From Clostridium sp. UBA4548 (GTDB lineage: Bacteria > Bacillota > Clostridia > Clostridiales > Clostridiaceae): 64,000 nt of DNA. The stretch covers positions 1 through 64,000 of the forward strand of contig NZ_DGLI01000006.1 in NCBI RefSeq assembly GCF_002387895.1. The letters are read 5' to 3'. This document shows positions 36,864 to 45,021 of this stretch, one piece after another (within the stretch, counting starts at the first letter, position 1; each line of letters starts with the position of its first letter). Made by a program: the position numbers and the translations under genes. The notes beneath the pieces were generated by a model. The model worked only from the letters and a program-made list of their open reading frames with translations. It had not been told where the DNA came from and did not search any database.

Positions 36864-38150
36864 ATGTCATCATACGTAGTATTAGGAGCTCAATGGGGAG
36901 ATGAAGGAAAGGGGAAGATGACTGATTACTTAGCAGAAACTGCAGAAGTAATTGTTAGATTCCAAGGCGGAAATAATGCAGGTCACACTGTTGAAGTAGG
37001 AGATAAACAATATAAGCTTCATCTTATACCTTCAGGCATATTATATAAGGATAAGTTGAATATTATTGCTAATGGTGTAGTGGTAGATCCTGAAGCGCTT
37101 TTCAAGGAGGTTGATTACCTAGGAGCTTTAGGTGAAGATATTACTCCAGAAAGATTATTAATTAGTGATAGAGCACAAGTTATCATGCCATATCATAAGT
37201 TACTTGATGGACTAAAGGAAGAGGCAAGAGGTAAAAATGATATTGGCACAACTAGAAAAGGCATAGGTCCTTGCTATACAGATAAGGTTGAAAGATGTGG
37301 AATTAGAATTTGTGATCTAATAAAACCTGAGGTGCTTAAGGTAAAGCTCGAAGAATATTTAGAGATGAAAAATACACTAATAGCAAAGGTTTATGATGGA
37401 GAGCAACTTAATTTTAATGAAGTTTATGAAGCTTATGTTAAGTATGGAGAAAGAATAAAGCCATATGTTACAGATACTTCCGTTAGAATATATGATAGCA
37501 TAAAAGCAGGAAAAAAAGTTTTATTTGAGGGAGCTCAAGGAACTCTTCTTGATATAGACTTTGGATCTTATCCTTATGTAACATCTTCTAATACTGTAGC
37601 TGGAGGAGTTTGTACTGGTGCAGGAATAGGACCTACTATGGTTGATGGTGCAGTAGGAATTGTTAAAGGATACACTACAAGAGTAGGTAAAGGACCATTC
37701 CCAACAGAGTTAAATGATGAAACAGGGGATTGGATTAGAGAAAAAGGTTTTGAGTATGGTACTACTACAGGAAGAAGTAGAAGATGTGGATGGCTTGACC
37801 TAGTAATACTTAAAACTGCAGCTAGAATTTCAGGGTTAACGAGCTTTGGTATAACTAAGATAGACACTTTAGCTGGTCTTGAAAAACTTAAAGTATGTGT
37901 TGGATATAAGTTAGAGGATAAAGTTATAGACTACTTCCCAGCAAGCTTAGAAGATTTAGCTAAATGTGAGCCTGTATATGAAGAGTTTGATGGATGGGAT
38001 GAAAGCATTAAGGATGCAAGAGCCTATGAAGAACTACCTGAGAATGCAAAGGTTTATTTAAAGAGAATAGAAGAGTTTACAGGTGTTAATATTTCAATTA
38101 TATCTGTGGGCCCAAGAAGAGATCAAACTATGATGGTAAATAAGTTATAA
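36864..38150 (+). CDS. purA: Adenylosuccinate synthetase
   Basis: PurA joins aspartate to IMP using GTP, the first committed step to AMP. The 428-residue protein has the P-loop-like GAQWGDEGKGKMTD, the HTVE IMP-binding turn, GTTRKGIGPCY and TTTGRSRRCGWLDL, all family signatures. A GAGAGGAA site precedes ATG. A terminator follows. Confidence 0.98.
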   Translation: MSSYVVLGAQWGDEGKGKMTDYLAETAEVIVRFQGGNNAGHTVEVGDKQYKLHLIPSGILYKDKLNIIANGVVVDPEALFKEVDYLGALGEDITPERLLISDRAQVIMPYHKLLDGLKEEARGKNDIGTTRKGIGPCYTDKVERCGIRICDLIKPEVLKVKLEEYLEMKNTLIAKVYDGEQLNFNEVYEAYVKYGERIKPYVTDTSVRIYDSIKAGKKVLFEGAQGTLLDIDFGSYPYVTSSNTVAGGVCTGAGIGPTMVDGAVGIVKGYTTRVGKGPFPTELNDETGDWIREKGFEYGTTTGRSRRCGWLDLVILKTAARISGLTSFGITKIDTLAGLEKLKVCVGYKLEDKVIDYFPASLEDLAKCEPVYEEFDGWDESIKDARAYEELPENAKVYLKRIEEFTGVNISIISVGPRRDQTMMVNKL

Positions 38151-38173
38151 TTAATTAAAACAAAAACCAATAT

Positions 38174-38227
38174 AAAAAGGGCAACTGTTTAAGATAAAAA
38201 GTAATTTTTATAGCAGTAGCTCTTTTT
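38174..38227 (+). terminator. Terminator of purA
   Basis: Imperfect 14-bp stem AAAAAGGGCAACTG / CAGTAGCTCTTTTT ending in T5. Confidence 0.7.
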
Positions 38228-38386
38228 GTGCTTAAGGTTTATTTCATAATTTTGTGAGGGAGTAATTTATTTATAATATTTAGGTACAAGTTAAAACTTA
38301 TGCAGAAACTCTTGAATGAATTAGAGTAGTTTATATTTAAACTAAGCTATAAATAAATTTTATCTATAGAAAAATAAAATGAATCT
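38228..38386. other. Spacer upstream of DUF1858 promoter
   Basis: AT-rich with no gene. It is the left part of a 350-base gap between purA and the DUF1858 gene; the right part holds the palindrome and promoter listed next. Confidence 0.4.
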
Positions 38387-38429
38387 TGTAACATAAGTTA
38401 CACTAATTATTTCTCCTTAGTGCTATAAT
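38387..38429 (+). promoter_or_regulatory. Palindromic operator and extended -10 of DUF1858 gene (HcpR-like)
   Basis: A perfect palindrome TGTAACATAAGTTACA has half-sites TGTAAC / GTTACA at 38387-38392 and 38397-38402. An extended -10 element TGCTATAAT follows (38421-38429). The palindrome centre lies about 41.5 bases before the inferred start, the position used by FNR/CRP-family activators. A near-identical site with identical spacing precedes the gene at 44371. Confidence 0.65.
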
Positions 38430-38499
38430 AAGTTCATAGAGAATATTAAAAATACATTATAAACATAATATAATTAAAATAATTTATGAGGTGATATAT

Positions 38500-38694
38500 A
38501 TGAAAATAGCAAAAACAATGACAATTGGTGAAATAGTTAGAACTTACCCACAATCTCCAGAAATATTAATGAGATTTGGAATGGGTTGCGTAGGTTGCCC
38601 ATCAGCTCAAGCTGAGACTTTAGAAGAAGCAGCTATGGTTCATGGAATTAACTTAGAGGAACTTTTACAAGAATTAAACAAAGCAGTTGAATAG
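38500..38694 (+). CDS. DUF1858 hybrid-cluster-protein-associated redox disulfide protein
   Basis: The 64-residue protein reads MKIAKTMTIGEIVRTYPQS, then the CxxC-bearing GMGCVGCPSAQAETLEEAAM. This matches DUF1858 and the small family TIGR03980, named for its association with hybrid cluster protein (Hcp). Related ScdA N-terminal domains act in repair of nitrosatively damaged iron centres. ATG 38500 stands 6 bases after GAGGTG; GTG 38491 overlaps that site. The upstream palindrome supports nitrosative-stress control, which is inferred. Confidence 0.87.
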   Translation: MKIAKTMTIGEIVRTYPQSPEILMRFGMGCVGCPSAQAETLEEAAMVHGINLEELLQELNKAVE

Positions 38695-38706
38695 TTTAAT
38701 ATAAAT

Positions 38707-38745
38707 AATAAAGGTAAGAAGGATACTTCTTACCTTTATTATTTT
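38707..38745. terminator. Terminator of DUF1858 gene
   Basis: Perfect 15-bp stem AATAAAGGTAAGAAG / CTTCTTACCTTTATT with a 4-base loop, then ATTTTA. It could also serve the converging flavoprotein gene. Confidence 0.85.
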
Positions 38746-38848
38746 AGGCTAATCATTAAGCTATATATAGTTTATCACTAAATTTATATAAAAGTTTTAG
38801 CTCCAGATATGTAGTTAATTAACTGTAGGCTATAGAATTAATGGATAC

Positions 38849-40090
38849 TTACTTTGAATTTAAAGCATTGTAAATGCTTTTTACTGCTAGATTAGCGCTA
38901 CTCCAAGCCCATTGAAGATTAAAGCCGCCACAATCCCCATCCACATCTAATATTTCTCCGCCAAAGTAAAGTTTAGAAACTAATTTTGATTCAAGGGTAG
39001 TCTCACTTACCTCAGTGGTGTCGATGCCACCTAAGGTGACCTGAGCGTTGTCAAAGGAGTTAGTTCCACATACACTAAAGTCCCACTCTTTTAATAAATT
39101 ATAAAGCTTATATCTTATATCATAGGTAACATTATAAGTAATTGAGTGAATATCTTCCACACCAGCTTCTTTAAGGATAATGGGGATGAGTTTTTTATTA
39201 ATAATGCCCACTAAATTATCTGAAATGGAACGATGAGAGAACATAGCAAAATGACTTTCCAAAAAGTCTATCAAGCTATCCTTAGAATAATCCTTCATCA
39301 TATCTACTTTGATAGTGACACTGTTTTTATTCAACACTCCTTTAGAAGCAAATCTACTAAGTTGAAGAATTGGAGGTCCAGAAATGCCGTAGTCAGTAAA
39401 TAAAATTTCTCCAGTTTCTACTCTCTTTAAGGTTCCATTTAAAAATATTGATACAGAACCATCAAACTTTATTCCAGATATGGCTTTAAGTCTATTATAT
39501 TGAAGCTTTAATTGTACAAGCCCAGGGGCAGTGGGAATAATATTGTGCCCTAAAGCTTTAGCTAGGTTATATCCAGAGCCATCAGAGCCGGTCTTAGAAT
39601 AACTTTTCCCCCCAGTGCAAAGTAGGACATACTTACTAGTAAATACCTCTCCATTTTGGGAAACTATCTTAAAATTTTTATCTTTTTTAATTTCTTTAAC
39701 CTTAGTATTAACATAAATGGGAATAGCCTTATCCTCAAGGTTCATTCTAAAAATATCTAATACAGAGGAAGCCTGCAAGGACATTGGGTACATTTTGCCC
39801 TCTTCTAAAGTAATTAGATAAAGACCTAAGGAATTAAAATAATTTATAGTATTCTCTAAAGGAAAAGCATTTAATGTATATTTAAAAAATAAATTATTGT
39901 CACTGTGATATCTTAAATAACTAAGGCCAGAATTGGTTATGTTACATCTTCCATTGCCAGTAGTGAGAATTTTTTTACCAATCCTATCAGATCCTTCAAT
40001 TAAAGCAACGTTTATACCTAGGTTTTTAGCCATAATTGAAGCTGTAATACCACAAGCTCCACCACCAATAATAATTAAATCATAATTCAA
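38849..40090 (-). CDS. HI0933/BaiN-type NAD(P)/FAD-dependent oxidoreductase
   Basis: This flavoprotein of the HI0933 (YhiN/BaiN) family has the N-terminal motif LIIIGGGACGITASIMAKN, GKKILTTGNGRCNITN, a mid-protein LLCTGGKSYSKTGSDGSGY and the C-terminal FGGEILDVDGDCGGFNLQWAWSSA. Some relatives reduce flavins or bile-acid intermediates, but most have no known substrate. TTG 40090, 8 bases from AAAGGAG, gives 413 residues; the frame extends 24 codons upstream to 40162 without a ribosome site. It is transcribed toward the origin. Confidence 0.85.
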   Translation of the reverse strand: MNYDLIIIGGGACGITASIMAKNLGINVALIEGSDRIGKKILTTGNGRCNITNSGLSYLRYHSDNNLFFKYTLNAFPLENTINYFNSLGLYLITLEEGKMYPMSLQASSVLDIFRMNLEDKAIPIYVNTKVKEIKKDKNFKIVSQNGEVFTSKYVLLCTGGKSYSKTGSDGSGYNLAKALGHNIIPTAPGLVQLKLQYNRLKAISGIKFDGSVSIFLNGTLKRVETGEILFTDYGISGPPILQLSRFASKGVLNKNSVTIKVDMMKDYSKDSLIDFLESHFAMFSHRSISDNLVGIINKKLIPIILKEAGVEDIHSITYNVTYDIRYKLYNLLKEWDFSVCGTNSFDNAQVTLGGIDTTEVSETTLESKLVSKLYFGGEILDVDGDCGGFNLQWAWSSANLAVKSIYNALNSK

Positions 40091-40441
40091 TATTAAATCT
40101 CCTTTCTTAATATCAAGCATAAGTATATATTTAAGAGTAATGTTTTTCAGCAGCTTTTTCAAGAAATCTTATATAATACTTCTCATATGTCCTAGTTTAT
40201 ATTATTTACAATTCAAATGATAGCTAGGATTATCTAAAAGAGTTTTCATAAAAATGGTATAAACTAGAGAAGAATTATTGATATATTTATCATTTATATT
40301 TGATAAAAGCAAGGTATAAAAATCCATAAAAACCCTAAAGGATATACTATAAGTATAGGCAATAAATAAATCAATAAACCTATAAAACCTTTCAGGGAAA
40401 AAATTACAAGGTTAAAAAATAAAAAAACTTTTAAAATGTTG
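40091..40441. other. Divergent intergenic region between flavoprotein gene and tRNA cluster
   Basis: About 350 AT-rich bases with no supported gene. A 79-codon minus-strand frame at 40294-40533 covers the tRNA promoter and has no ribosome site, so it was not called. Confidence 0.45.
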
Positions 40442-40473
40442 TTGACATAAGGTGAAATTTTTTGTATTATAAT
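40442..40473 (+). promoter_or_regulatory. tRNA cluster promoter
   Basis: TTGACA at 40442-40447 precedes overlapping -10 candidates TATTAT (40465-40470, 17-bp spacer) and TATAAT (40468-40473, 20-bp spacer), about 65 bases before the first tRNA. Confidence 0.7.
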
Positions 40474-40535
40474 ACATGTCGGGTGAGCCGGAAGATAGCA
40501 AAATAATCCCGATAAGCAAAAGATAAATGACATAT

Positions 40536-40610
40536 GGCTCCTTGGTCAAGCGGTCAAGACACCACCCTTTCACGGTGGTAACAGGGGTTCGATTCCCCTA
40601 GGAGTCACCA
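40536..40610 (+). tRNA. tRNA-Glu (anticodon TTC)
   Basis: Cloverleaf with acceptor GGCTCCT / AGGAGTC (one G-T pair), anticodon TTC, T-loop GGTTCGATTCC and encoded CCA. First of four tRNAs in one transcript. Confidence 0.97.
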
Positions 40611-40615
40611 TTTGC

Positions 40616-40691
40616 GGTCGCATAGCTCAGCTGGGAGAGCATCTGCCTTACAAGCAGAGGGTCACAGGTTCGATCCCTGTTGCGACCACCA
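40616..40691 (+). tRNA. tRNA-Val (anticodon TAC)
   Basis: Acceptor GGTCGCA / TGCGACC, anticodon loop CTTACAA, T-loop GGTTCGATCCC and encoded CCA. It begins 5 bases after tRNA-Glu. Confidence 0.97.
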
Positions 40692-40696
40692 TATAT

Positions 40697-40773
40697 GGCC
40701 CAGTGGCTCAGTTGGTTAGAGTGCCGGCCTGTCACGCCGGAGGTCGAGGGTTCGAGTCCCTTCTGGGTCGCCA
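40697..40773 (+). tRNA. tRNA-Asp (anticodon GTC)
   Basis: Acceptor GGCCCAG / CTGGGTC (one G-T pair), anticodon GTC, T-loop GGTTCGAGTCC and encoded CCA. Confidence 0.97.
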
Positions 40774-40779
40774 TACTTT

Positions 40780-40854
40780 GCTGGCATGGCTCAACGGTAG
40801 AGCAGCTGACTTGTAATCAGCAGGTTGTAGGTTCGATTCCTATTGCCAGCTCCA
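40780..40854 (+). tRNA. tRNA-Thr (anticodon TGT)
   Basis: Acceptor GCTGGCA / TGCCAGC, anticodon loop CTTGTAA, T-loop GGTTCGATTCC and encoded CCA. Last of the cluster. Confidence 0.97.
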
Positions 40855-40885
40855 AAAACCTTGAATTATATTCAAGGTTTTTTTC
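40855..40885 (+). terminator. Terminator of tRNA cluster
   Basis: Perfect 11-bp stem AAAACCTTGAA / TTCAAGGTTTT, 5-base loop and T run, immediately after tRNA-Thr. Confidence 0.92.
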
Positions 40886-41030
40886 GTTTTTTGATATATT
40901 TAATTATGAAACTAAATTATGAAAATTATAACTTAGAAAACATAGTTAAGACTTAGTTTATCATTATTACCACCTTGCCTACCTTAAGACTTGGGGAAAT
41001 TGAGTAAAATAAGTGTTCACCTTTGAATCT

Positions 41031-41062
41031 AATAAAAAAAGACAAGGAAGCCCTTGTCTTTT
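41031..41062 (-). terminator. Terminator of dnaI
   Basis: Stem AAAAGACAAGG / CCTTGTCTTTT with a 4-base loop, overlapping the dnaI stop codon. The plus-strand A run at 41033-41040 gives a T tract in the minus direction. Confidence 0.88.
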
Positions 41063-42032
41063 ATGCCATCTTCTTTTGTAATCTAATATCATTTCCATAA
41101 AACTTAAATAAGTCAAAATTCCCTATAAGTCTTGAAGTTATTCTTTCAGAGTACATGTTTGTAAGGCCATCTAGTGAATAATTAGTGGATACAAGCATCT
41201 TCTTTCCCCTTAACAACTTTCCATTTAATAAATTAAATAACTCAGTCTTAGAAAAATCTGAAGACATTTCAGTTCCTAAGTCATCAATAATTAATAAATC
41301 GCAATTTATAAGATGCTCTTCTAATTCTAAGTTGCCGTTAAATTTTATGTCCTTTAAACTCTTAATTAGCTCTTCTGAGGTTTTATACACTACGAAGTAT
41401 CCCTTATCTAATAATTCTTTAGCAATACAATGAGATAAAAAGGTCTTCCCAGTTCCAGAATTGCCGTAGAAAAGAAGATTTTCATCAGTATCCTTAAAGT
41501 TTTTTATAAAGCTCCAAGTTTTACTTACGATTTGTTCGATGTTTTCTCTTGGGCTAAACCTTTCTGGGCCATTATTTGAGGTGGAATAGTAATCTAATTT
41601 AAAGTTATCAAAATTATTTTTTTGCAAAAGCTTTGATAAATCTGCATTATTATAATAAATTTTAACTAATTTTTGTTTATAGCAGGCACATTTCACTTTT
41701 CCTAAAAAGCCAGTATCCTTACATTTGGGACAGTTATAGTTTAACTCAAGGTAATCCATAGAATATCCGTGAGATACTAGAAGTTCAGATTTTTTTATCC
41801 TAAGAGTTGTTATATTTTCCTTCACTTCATTTAAGTATTCGTCTCTACTTTCTAAATTTCTAAGAGCATTCAAAGACATTTGAATACATAGTTTACCTAT
41901 ATTGTTTTCAATTTCAATCACTTCAGGAAGCTTAGCTTCAATTTCAGCTCTTCTTTTTCTTAGATTATCCTGCTCTTTAGTTCTAATATCTTCATAAATT
42001 TTCATTATTTCAAGGTGATGACTGTTAATCAT
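41061..42032 (-). CDS. dnaI: Helicase loader DnaI/DnaC-like AAA+ ATPase
   Basis: This AAA+ protein loads DnaB helicase onto DNA. The 323-residue product has an N-terminal helical region, a zinc-binding cluster (NCPKCKDTGF, then KCACY), Walker A GNSGTGKTFLSH and Walker B LLIIDDLGTE. This is the B. subtilis DnaI plan, often annotated DnaC in clostridia. The start overlaps the end of dnaD by 8 bases, so the two are translationally coupled. Confidence 0.92.
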   Translation of the reverse strand: MINSHHLEIMKIYEDIRTKEQDNLRKRRAEIEAKLPEVIEIENNIGKLCIQMSLNALRNLESRDEYLNEVKENITTLRIKKSELLVSHGYSMDYLELNYNCPKCKDTGFLGKVKCACYKQKLVKIYYNNADLSKLLQKNNFDNFKLDYYSTSNNGPERFSPRENIEQIVSKTWSFIKNFKDTDENLLFYGNSGTGKTFLSHCIAKELLDKGYFVVYKTSEELIKSLKDIKFNGNLELEEHLINCDLLIIDDLGTEMSSDFSKTELFNLLNGKLLRGKKMLVSTNYSLDGLTNMYSERITSRLIGNFDLFKFYGNDIRLQKKMA

Positions 42033-43008
42033 TGTTATCCCATCCTAATAGTTTTCTTTCTAATTCATCAAAATCATAAGTACGCTGTTCATAGTTGTTG
42101 AAGTTGCCCTTGGAATTAGTGGAGTTATTTATAATAGGCTTATGAGTAAGTTTTTTTCTGTCTTTTTTCTCAATATCTTCTAAACTCTTGATATTATCTT
42201 TAAACCAGCTATTTAATATACCATCAATATATTTAAAATCTGCCCTGTTTAGTCTTTCAAAACATATATCGCAGGCTTTATAAATAATATTAATAGGAAA
42301 CTTATAAACACTTAGCCATTTCTCAAGGATTTCTTCTTGAGGCTTCATTATATCAGCATTTTTGACTCCTAAGTATGTAAGTATCTTTCTTATATTAATC
42401 CACTTATCTTCATGTTTTTTTATGAAGCTTTGGGCACCTTCAATATCCTTTATTTTAGAATCATGCCATGCAATTGCTATTTTTTCTATGTATCTATAAT
42501 CATTTTTTCCTTTAGATACACAATACTGAATCAATAATAAAATTAACTCAGGGGAAAAATTAAAATCCTTTTGCCAACCTAAGTAAAGGGTCATTTCCTT
42601 AGGGGATAGAGGACGGCCAATTAGTTTTTCTATATCTTGCAACATTCCTTTTACTGAAGAGTTATCTAGCTCTCTTAAAAGATTCAGGTTTTTCTCTCCA
42701 TCTTCTTGAGTATTGCTTAGATTTAGAAATTCAATGTTGAAGTTTCCCATATTATCAATAGCAGACATTTTCACTATGCCCTCATCATGCCAATAATTCC
42801 AGGCATTTAACACATCTGTCTCTAAAAGAGAAAGAGTTGAAGCAATTAGACCGGAGTTTGCACCAAGTTCTCCACTTATGCAATACTTAAGCCCAAGGAG
42901 ATAAACCTTGACGTATTCACCTCTAGCCTTTGCCATGTACCTATCTATGAACACATTACTTACAGGAGTATAATCTAAAGTTTTATTCTTAAACATAAAA
43001 GTGCTCAT
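42025..43008 (-). CDS. dnaD: DnaD-domain primosome protein
   Basis: The 327-residue protein has a winged-helix-like N-terminal domain (FIDRYMAKARGEYVKVYLLGL) and DnaD/DnaB2 C-terminal domains, including the helical core IEKLIGRPLSPKEMTLYLGWQKDF. DnaD-family proteins remodel DNA and bring helicase loaders to oriC or stalled forks. The overlap with dnaI fits a helicase-loading pair. The basic C-terminal tail (KDRKKLTHKP) probably binds DNA. Confidence 0.9.
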   Translation of the reverse strand: MSTFMFKNKTLDYTPVSNVFIDRYMAKARGEYVKVYLLGLKYCISGELGANSGLIASTLSLLETDVLNAWNYWHDEGIVKMSAIDNMGNFNIEFLNLSNTQEDGEKNLNLLRELDNSSVKGMLQDIEKLIGRPLSPKEMTLYLGWQKDFNFSPELILLLIQYCVSKGKNDYRYIEKIAIAWHDSKIKDIEGAQSFIKKHEDKWINIRKILTYLGVKNADIMKPQEEILEKWLSVYKFPINIIYKACDICFERLNRADFKYIDGILNSWFKDNIKSLEDIEKKDRKKLTHKPIINNSTNSKGNFNNYEQRTYDFDELERKLLGWDNND

Positions 43009-43121
43009 GGAATCTCTACCTTTCTCATTATAATGTTAATACTAAAATATTATAATGTTAAACATTATTAATATCAACAGGAAGTATTTTATAATAATTA
43101 AACACTTCCATTAGTATTTTA

Positions 43122-43267
43122 TCCATCTAAAACAAAATAAAAAGCTTATGATATAACTTCTATTTTGTGGCTATAAGTATGAATTTGCCAATGAAGAAAC
43201 AGGCTCTTTCATCAGTATAGAATACAAAATAAACTATCATACTGACTAGTTATTTTTAAAAAGATGA
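43122..43267. repeat. Long imperfect palindrome, copy 2
   Basis: This element is related to 25397-25596. The left arm (43122-43148) and right arm (43243-43267) are imperfect inverted repeats, with an apical ATGAAGA / TCTTTCAT stem near 43191-43212. The right half shares long matches with copy 1, including CATACTGACT and ACAAAATA. It fills most of the 375-base gap between dnaD and the M23 peptidase gene; the remainder is featureless AT-rich DNA. Confidence 0.6.
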
Positions 43268-43384
43268 CTTAATCATAGTATAACATATACTCAGAAAACA
43301 AGGGAAAAAAATTAAGAATATATGACTTATGTTTAAAATTACCTCATGAAGGGAATATTATCACTAGAGATATGGAGGTATAAT

Positions 43385-44227
43385 ATGGTAAACATTAAAT
43401 CAATAAGTAAGGAAATATTTATAGTAATTGTAACTATAATCTTTATTACTCTTATGATTATGTCAAATAGTAACAAAATTTATACTGGAGCTGCAGATAA
43501 TAAAGTGACAAGTAATGAAGTGGATGGACTCATTATGAAATCTGATGGAGTAGAAGTTGGAGTTGTAAATAATGAGGAGGTTGGAAATAAAGCCATAGAA
43601 ATAGTGAAGGAAAGATATCTGGCTAAGGCAAAAATAAGTGAAATAAAAACTGTGATCATAAATAACAAGATAACTTATGAAAAGATAACTTGTGATGAAA
43701 ATCAGTTAAATACCGCTGAAACTTTAAGTAATAAAATAGTAGAGTACAACAATAATAATAAAAAAAATATAGTATCTTTTACAATTGTGAAAGAAAGCAA
43801 GGCAGTACCAGTAATAAGTTCTGTACGAAATAAAATGGTTACTTTGAATAGTGCCTTACACACTCCAACAATAGGGTGGCTAACCTCTTCCTTTGGAGTG
43901 AGAGATGGTGTTATGCATAAGGGTATAGACTTAGCTGCAAATTTAGGAACACCTGTAGAAGCAGCTCTTGATGGTAAGGTTTCCTTTTCAGGAACACTTA
44001 AGGGTTATGGTAAAGTTGTAAAAGTAGATCATGGTAATGGAATGGAGACAATTTATGCTCACTGCAATAAACTTTATGTTAATAGTGGAGAAGAAGTAAA
44101 AAGAGGGGATCATATCGCAGACGTAGGCAGTACAGGAGATAGTACAGGACCACATCTACATTTCGAAGTAAAGATAAATGGAAACCCTGTGGATCCACTT
44201 AAATATGGAAGTAATAAACAATATTAA
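43385..44227 (+). CDS. M23 family metallopeptidase (secreted or anchored)
   Basis: The 280-residue protein has an N-terminal basic stretch and membrane helix or uncleaved signal (residues about 8-25), a poorly conserved middle region, and a C-terminal LytM/M23 domain. The zinc ligands are visible in HKGIDLA and HLHFEV, and YAHCNKLYVNSGEEVKRG is typical. M23 enzymes cut peptidoglycan cross-bridges. ATG 43385 follows TGGAGG by 6 bases; the frame opens 13 codons earlier. Sporulation or cell-separation roles are possible but not shown. Confidence 0.9.
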   Translation: MVNIKSISKEIFIVIVTIIFITLMIMSNSNKIYTGAADNKVTSNEVDGLIMKSDGVEVGVVNNEEVGNKAIEIVKERYLAKAKISEIKTVIINNKITYEKITCDENQLNTAETLSNKIVEYNNNNKKNIVSFTIVKESKAVPVISSVRNKMVTLNSALHTPTIGWLTSSFGVRDGVMHKGIDLAANLGTPVEAALDGKVSFSGTLKGYGKVVKVDHGNGMETIYAHCNKLYVNSGEEVKRGDHIADVGSTGDSTGPHLHFEVKINGNPVDPLKYGSNKQY

Positions 44228-44237
44228 TTATACATAT

Positions 44238-44280
44238 TGTAACATAGGTTACGGATAAATTTTTAAATTTAGATTATCAT
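44238..44280 (+). promoter_or_regulatory. Palindromic operator and -10 of the 216-residue gene (HcpR-like)
   Basis: TGTAACATAGGTTACG (44238-44253) is a near copy of the palindrome at 38387. TATCAT (44275-44280) is a plausible -10. The distance from palindrome start to -10 start is 37 bases in both cases. Confidence 0.6.
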
Positions 44281-44370
44281 ATAACTATAAGAAAAATTAC
44301 TAAGTAAAATTTTAAACCTTTATTAGAATGAATTTTATAAAATAATATGAGTGAAAAGGAGAATAGTTAT

Positions 44371-45021
44371 ATGAGCGCATTTTTAGCACCAATTCATAGT
44401 TGGTTATTTAATAAAATACTTATGTTCCAAGATATAGAAATAGATTTAAGAAATAAGTACCTTGAAGTTTATGGTGAAGAGGCAAGAGAAATAGTTGAAG
44501 AAACAAAGGAATTTGGAGAGCTTATCGACAGAACAAAATCTATCGATGAATTAATAGATTTAGGAAATATTCATGGGTGGCTTCAAAATAAGATTCAAAA
44601 TGGAGAAAGCAGAGTAGCTATTATTTTGTCAAGATTTATTGATAAATATGGAGATGATGCACTAAAAATTGCAGAAGGCATATTTTACAATAATGGAGTT
44701 AAGCAAGGTGAAATAGCAAAGCACAAGGAAAGTCCTGAAAATGCTAAGGATATATTTTCAACTTTAAATAACTATATTCTTGAGGGTATGCCCTGTGACA
44801 GAGTGCAAAAACTAATCCAAGCAGATGAAGATGTAGTGAGATGGATAAACACTTCTTGTGTTCATAGAGGTAATTTTGATAGAGTAGGTGCAACTATAAA
44901 CTTATTTTATAGCTTAAGATTTATATATTTAAAAGGATTTGTAAGTTCAGTAAATGAAGGATATAAATTCTATGAAACAAACAATGAAGATGACTATATA
45001 TACAATATAGAAAGAGCATAA
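44371..45021 (+). CDS. Unrecognised protein with tandem IHxWLxNKI repeat
   Basis: No family was assigned. The 216-residue hydrophilic, helical protein has no signal peptide or membrane helix. Its N-terminal half looks like a tandem duplication of about 60 residues: IHSWLFNKI (8-16) with IHGWLQNKI (67-75), and YGEEAREI (33-40) with YGDDALKI (93-100). The C-terminal part carries INTSCVHRGNFDRVG with Cys and His. ATG 44371, 9 bases after AAAAGGAG, is preferred to ATG 44347. Its promoter carries the HcpR-like palindrome, so induction by nitrosative or redox stress is inferred. Confidence 0.75.
   Translation: MSAFLAPIHSWLFNKILMFQDIEIDLRNKYLEVYGEEAREIVEETKEFGELIDRTKSIDELIDLGNIHGWLQNKIQNGESRVAIILSRFIDKYGDDALKIAEGIFYNNGVKQGEIAKHKESPENAKDIFSTLNNYILEGMPCDRVQKLIQADEDVVRWINTSCVHRGNFDRVGATINLFYSLRFIYLKGFVSSVNEGYKFYETNNEDDYIYNIERA

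Noticed and set aside
38387..38402. Rex-type operator
   Set aside because: The half-sites TGTAAC/GTTACA with 4-base centre do not match TTGTTAA-n4-TTAACAA, and the position at about -41.5 suggests activation rather than repression.
40091..40162. N-terminal extension of the HI0933 flavoprotein
   Set aside because: AAAGGAG lies 8 bases before TTG 40090, and the family starts at the FAD motif; the upstream 24 codons have no ribosome site.
40294..40533. 79-codon minus-strand open frame
   Set aside because: No ribosome site and no family pattern; it covers the tRNA promoter.
40680..40922. 80-codon plus-strand open frame
   Set aside because: It runs through tRNA-Asp and tRNA-Thr; its sequence is the familiar artefact of translating tRNA genes.
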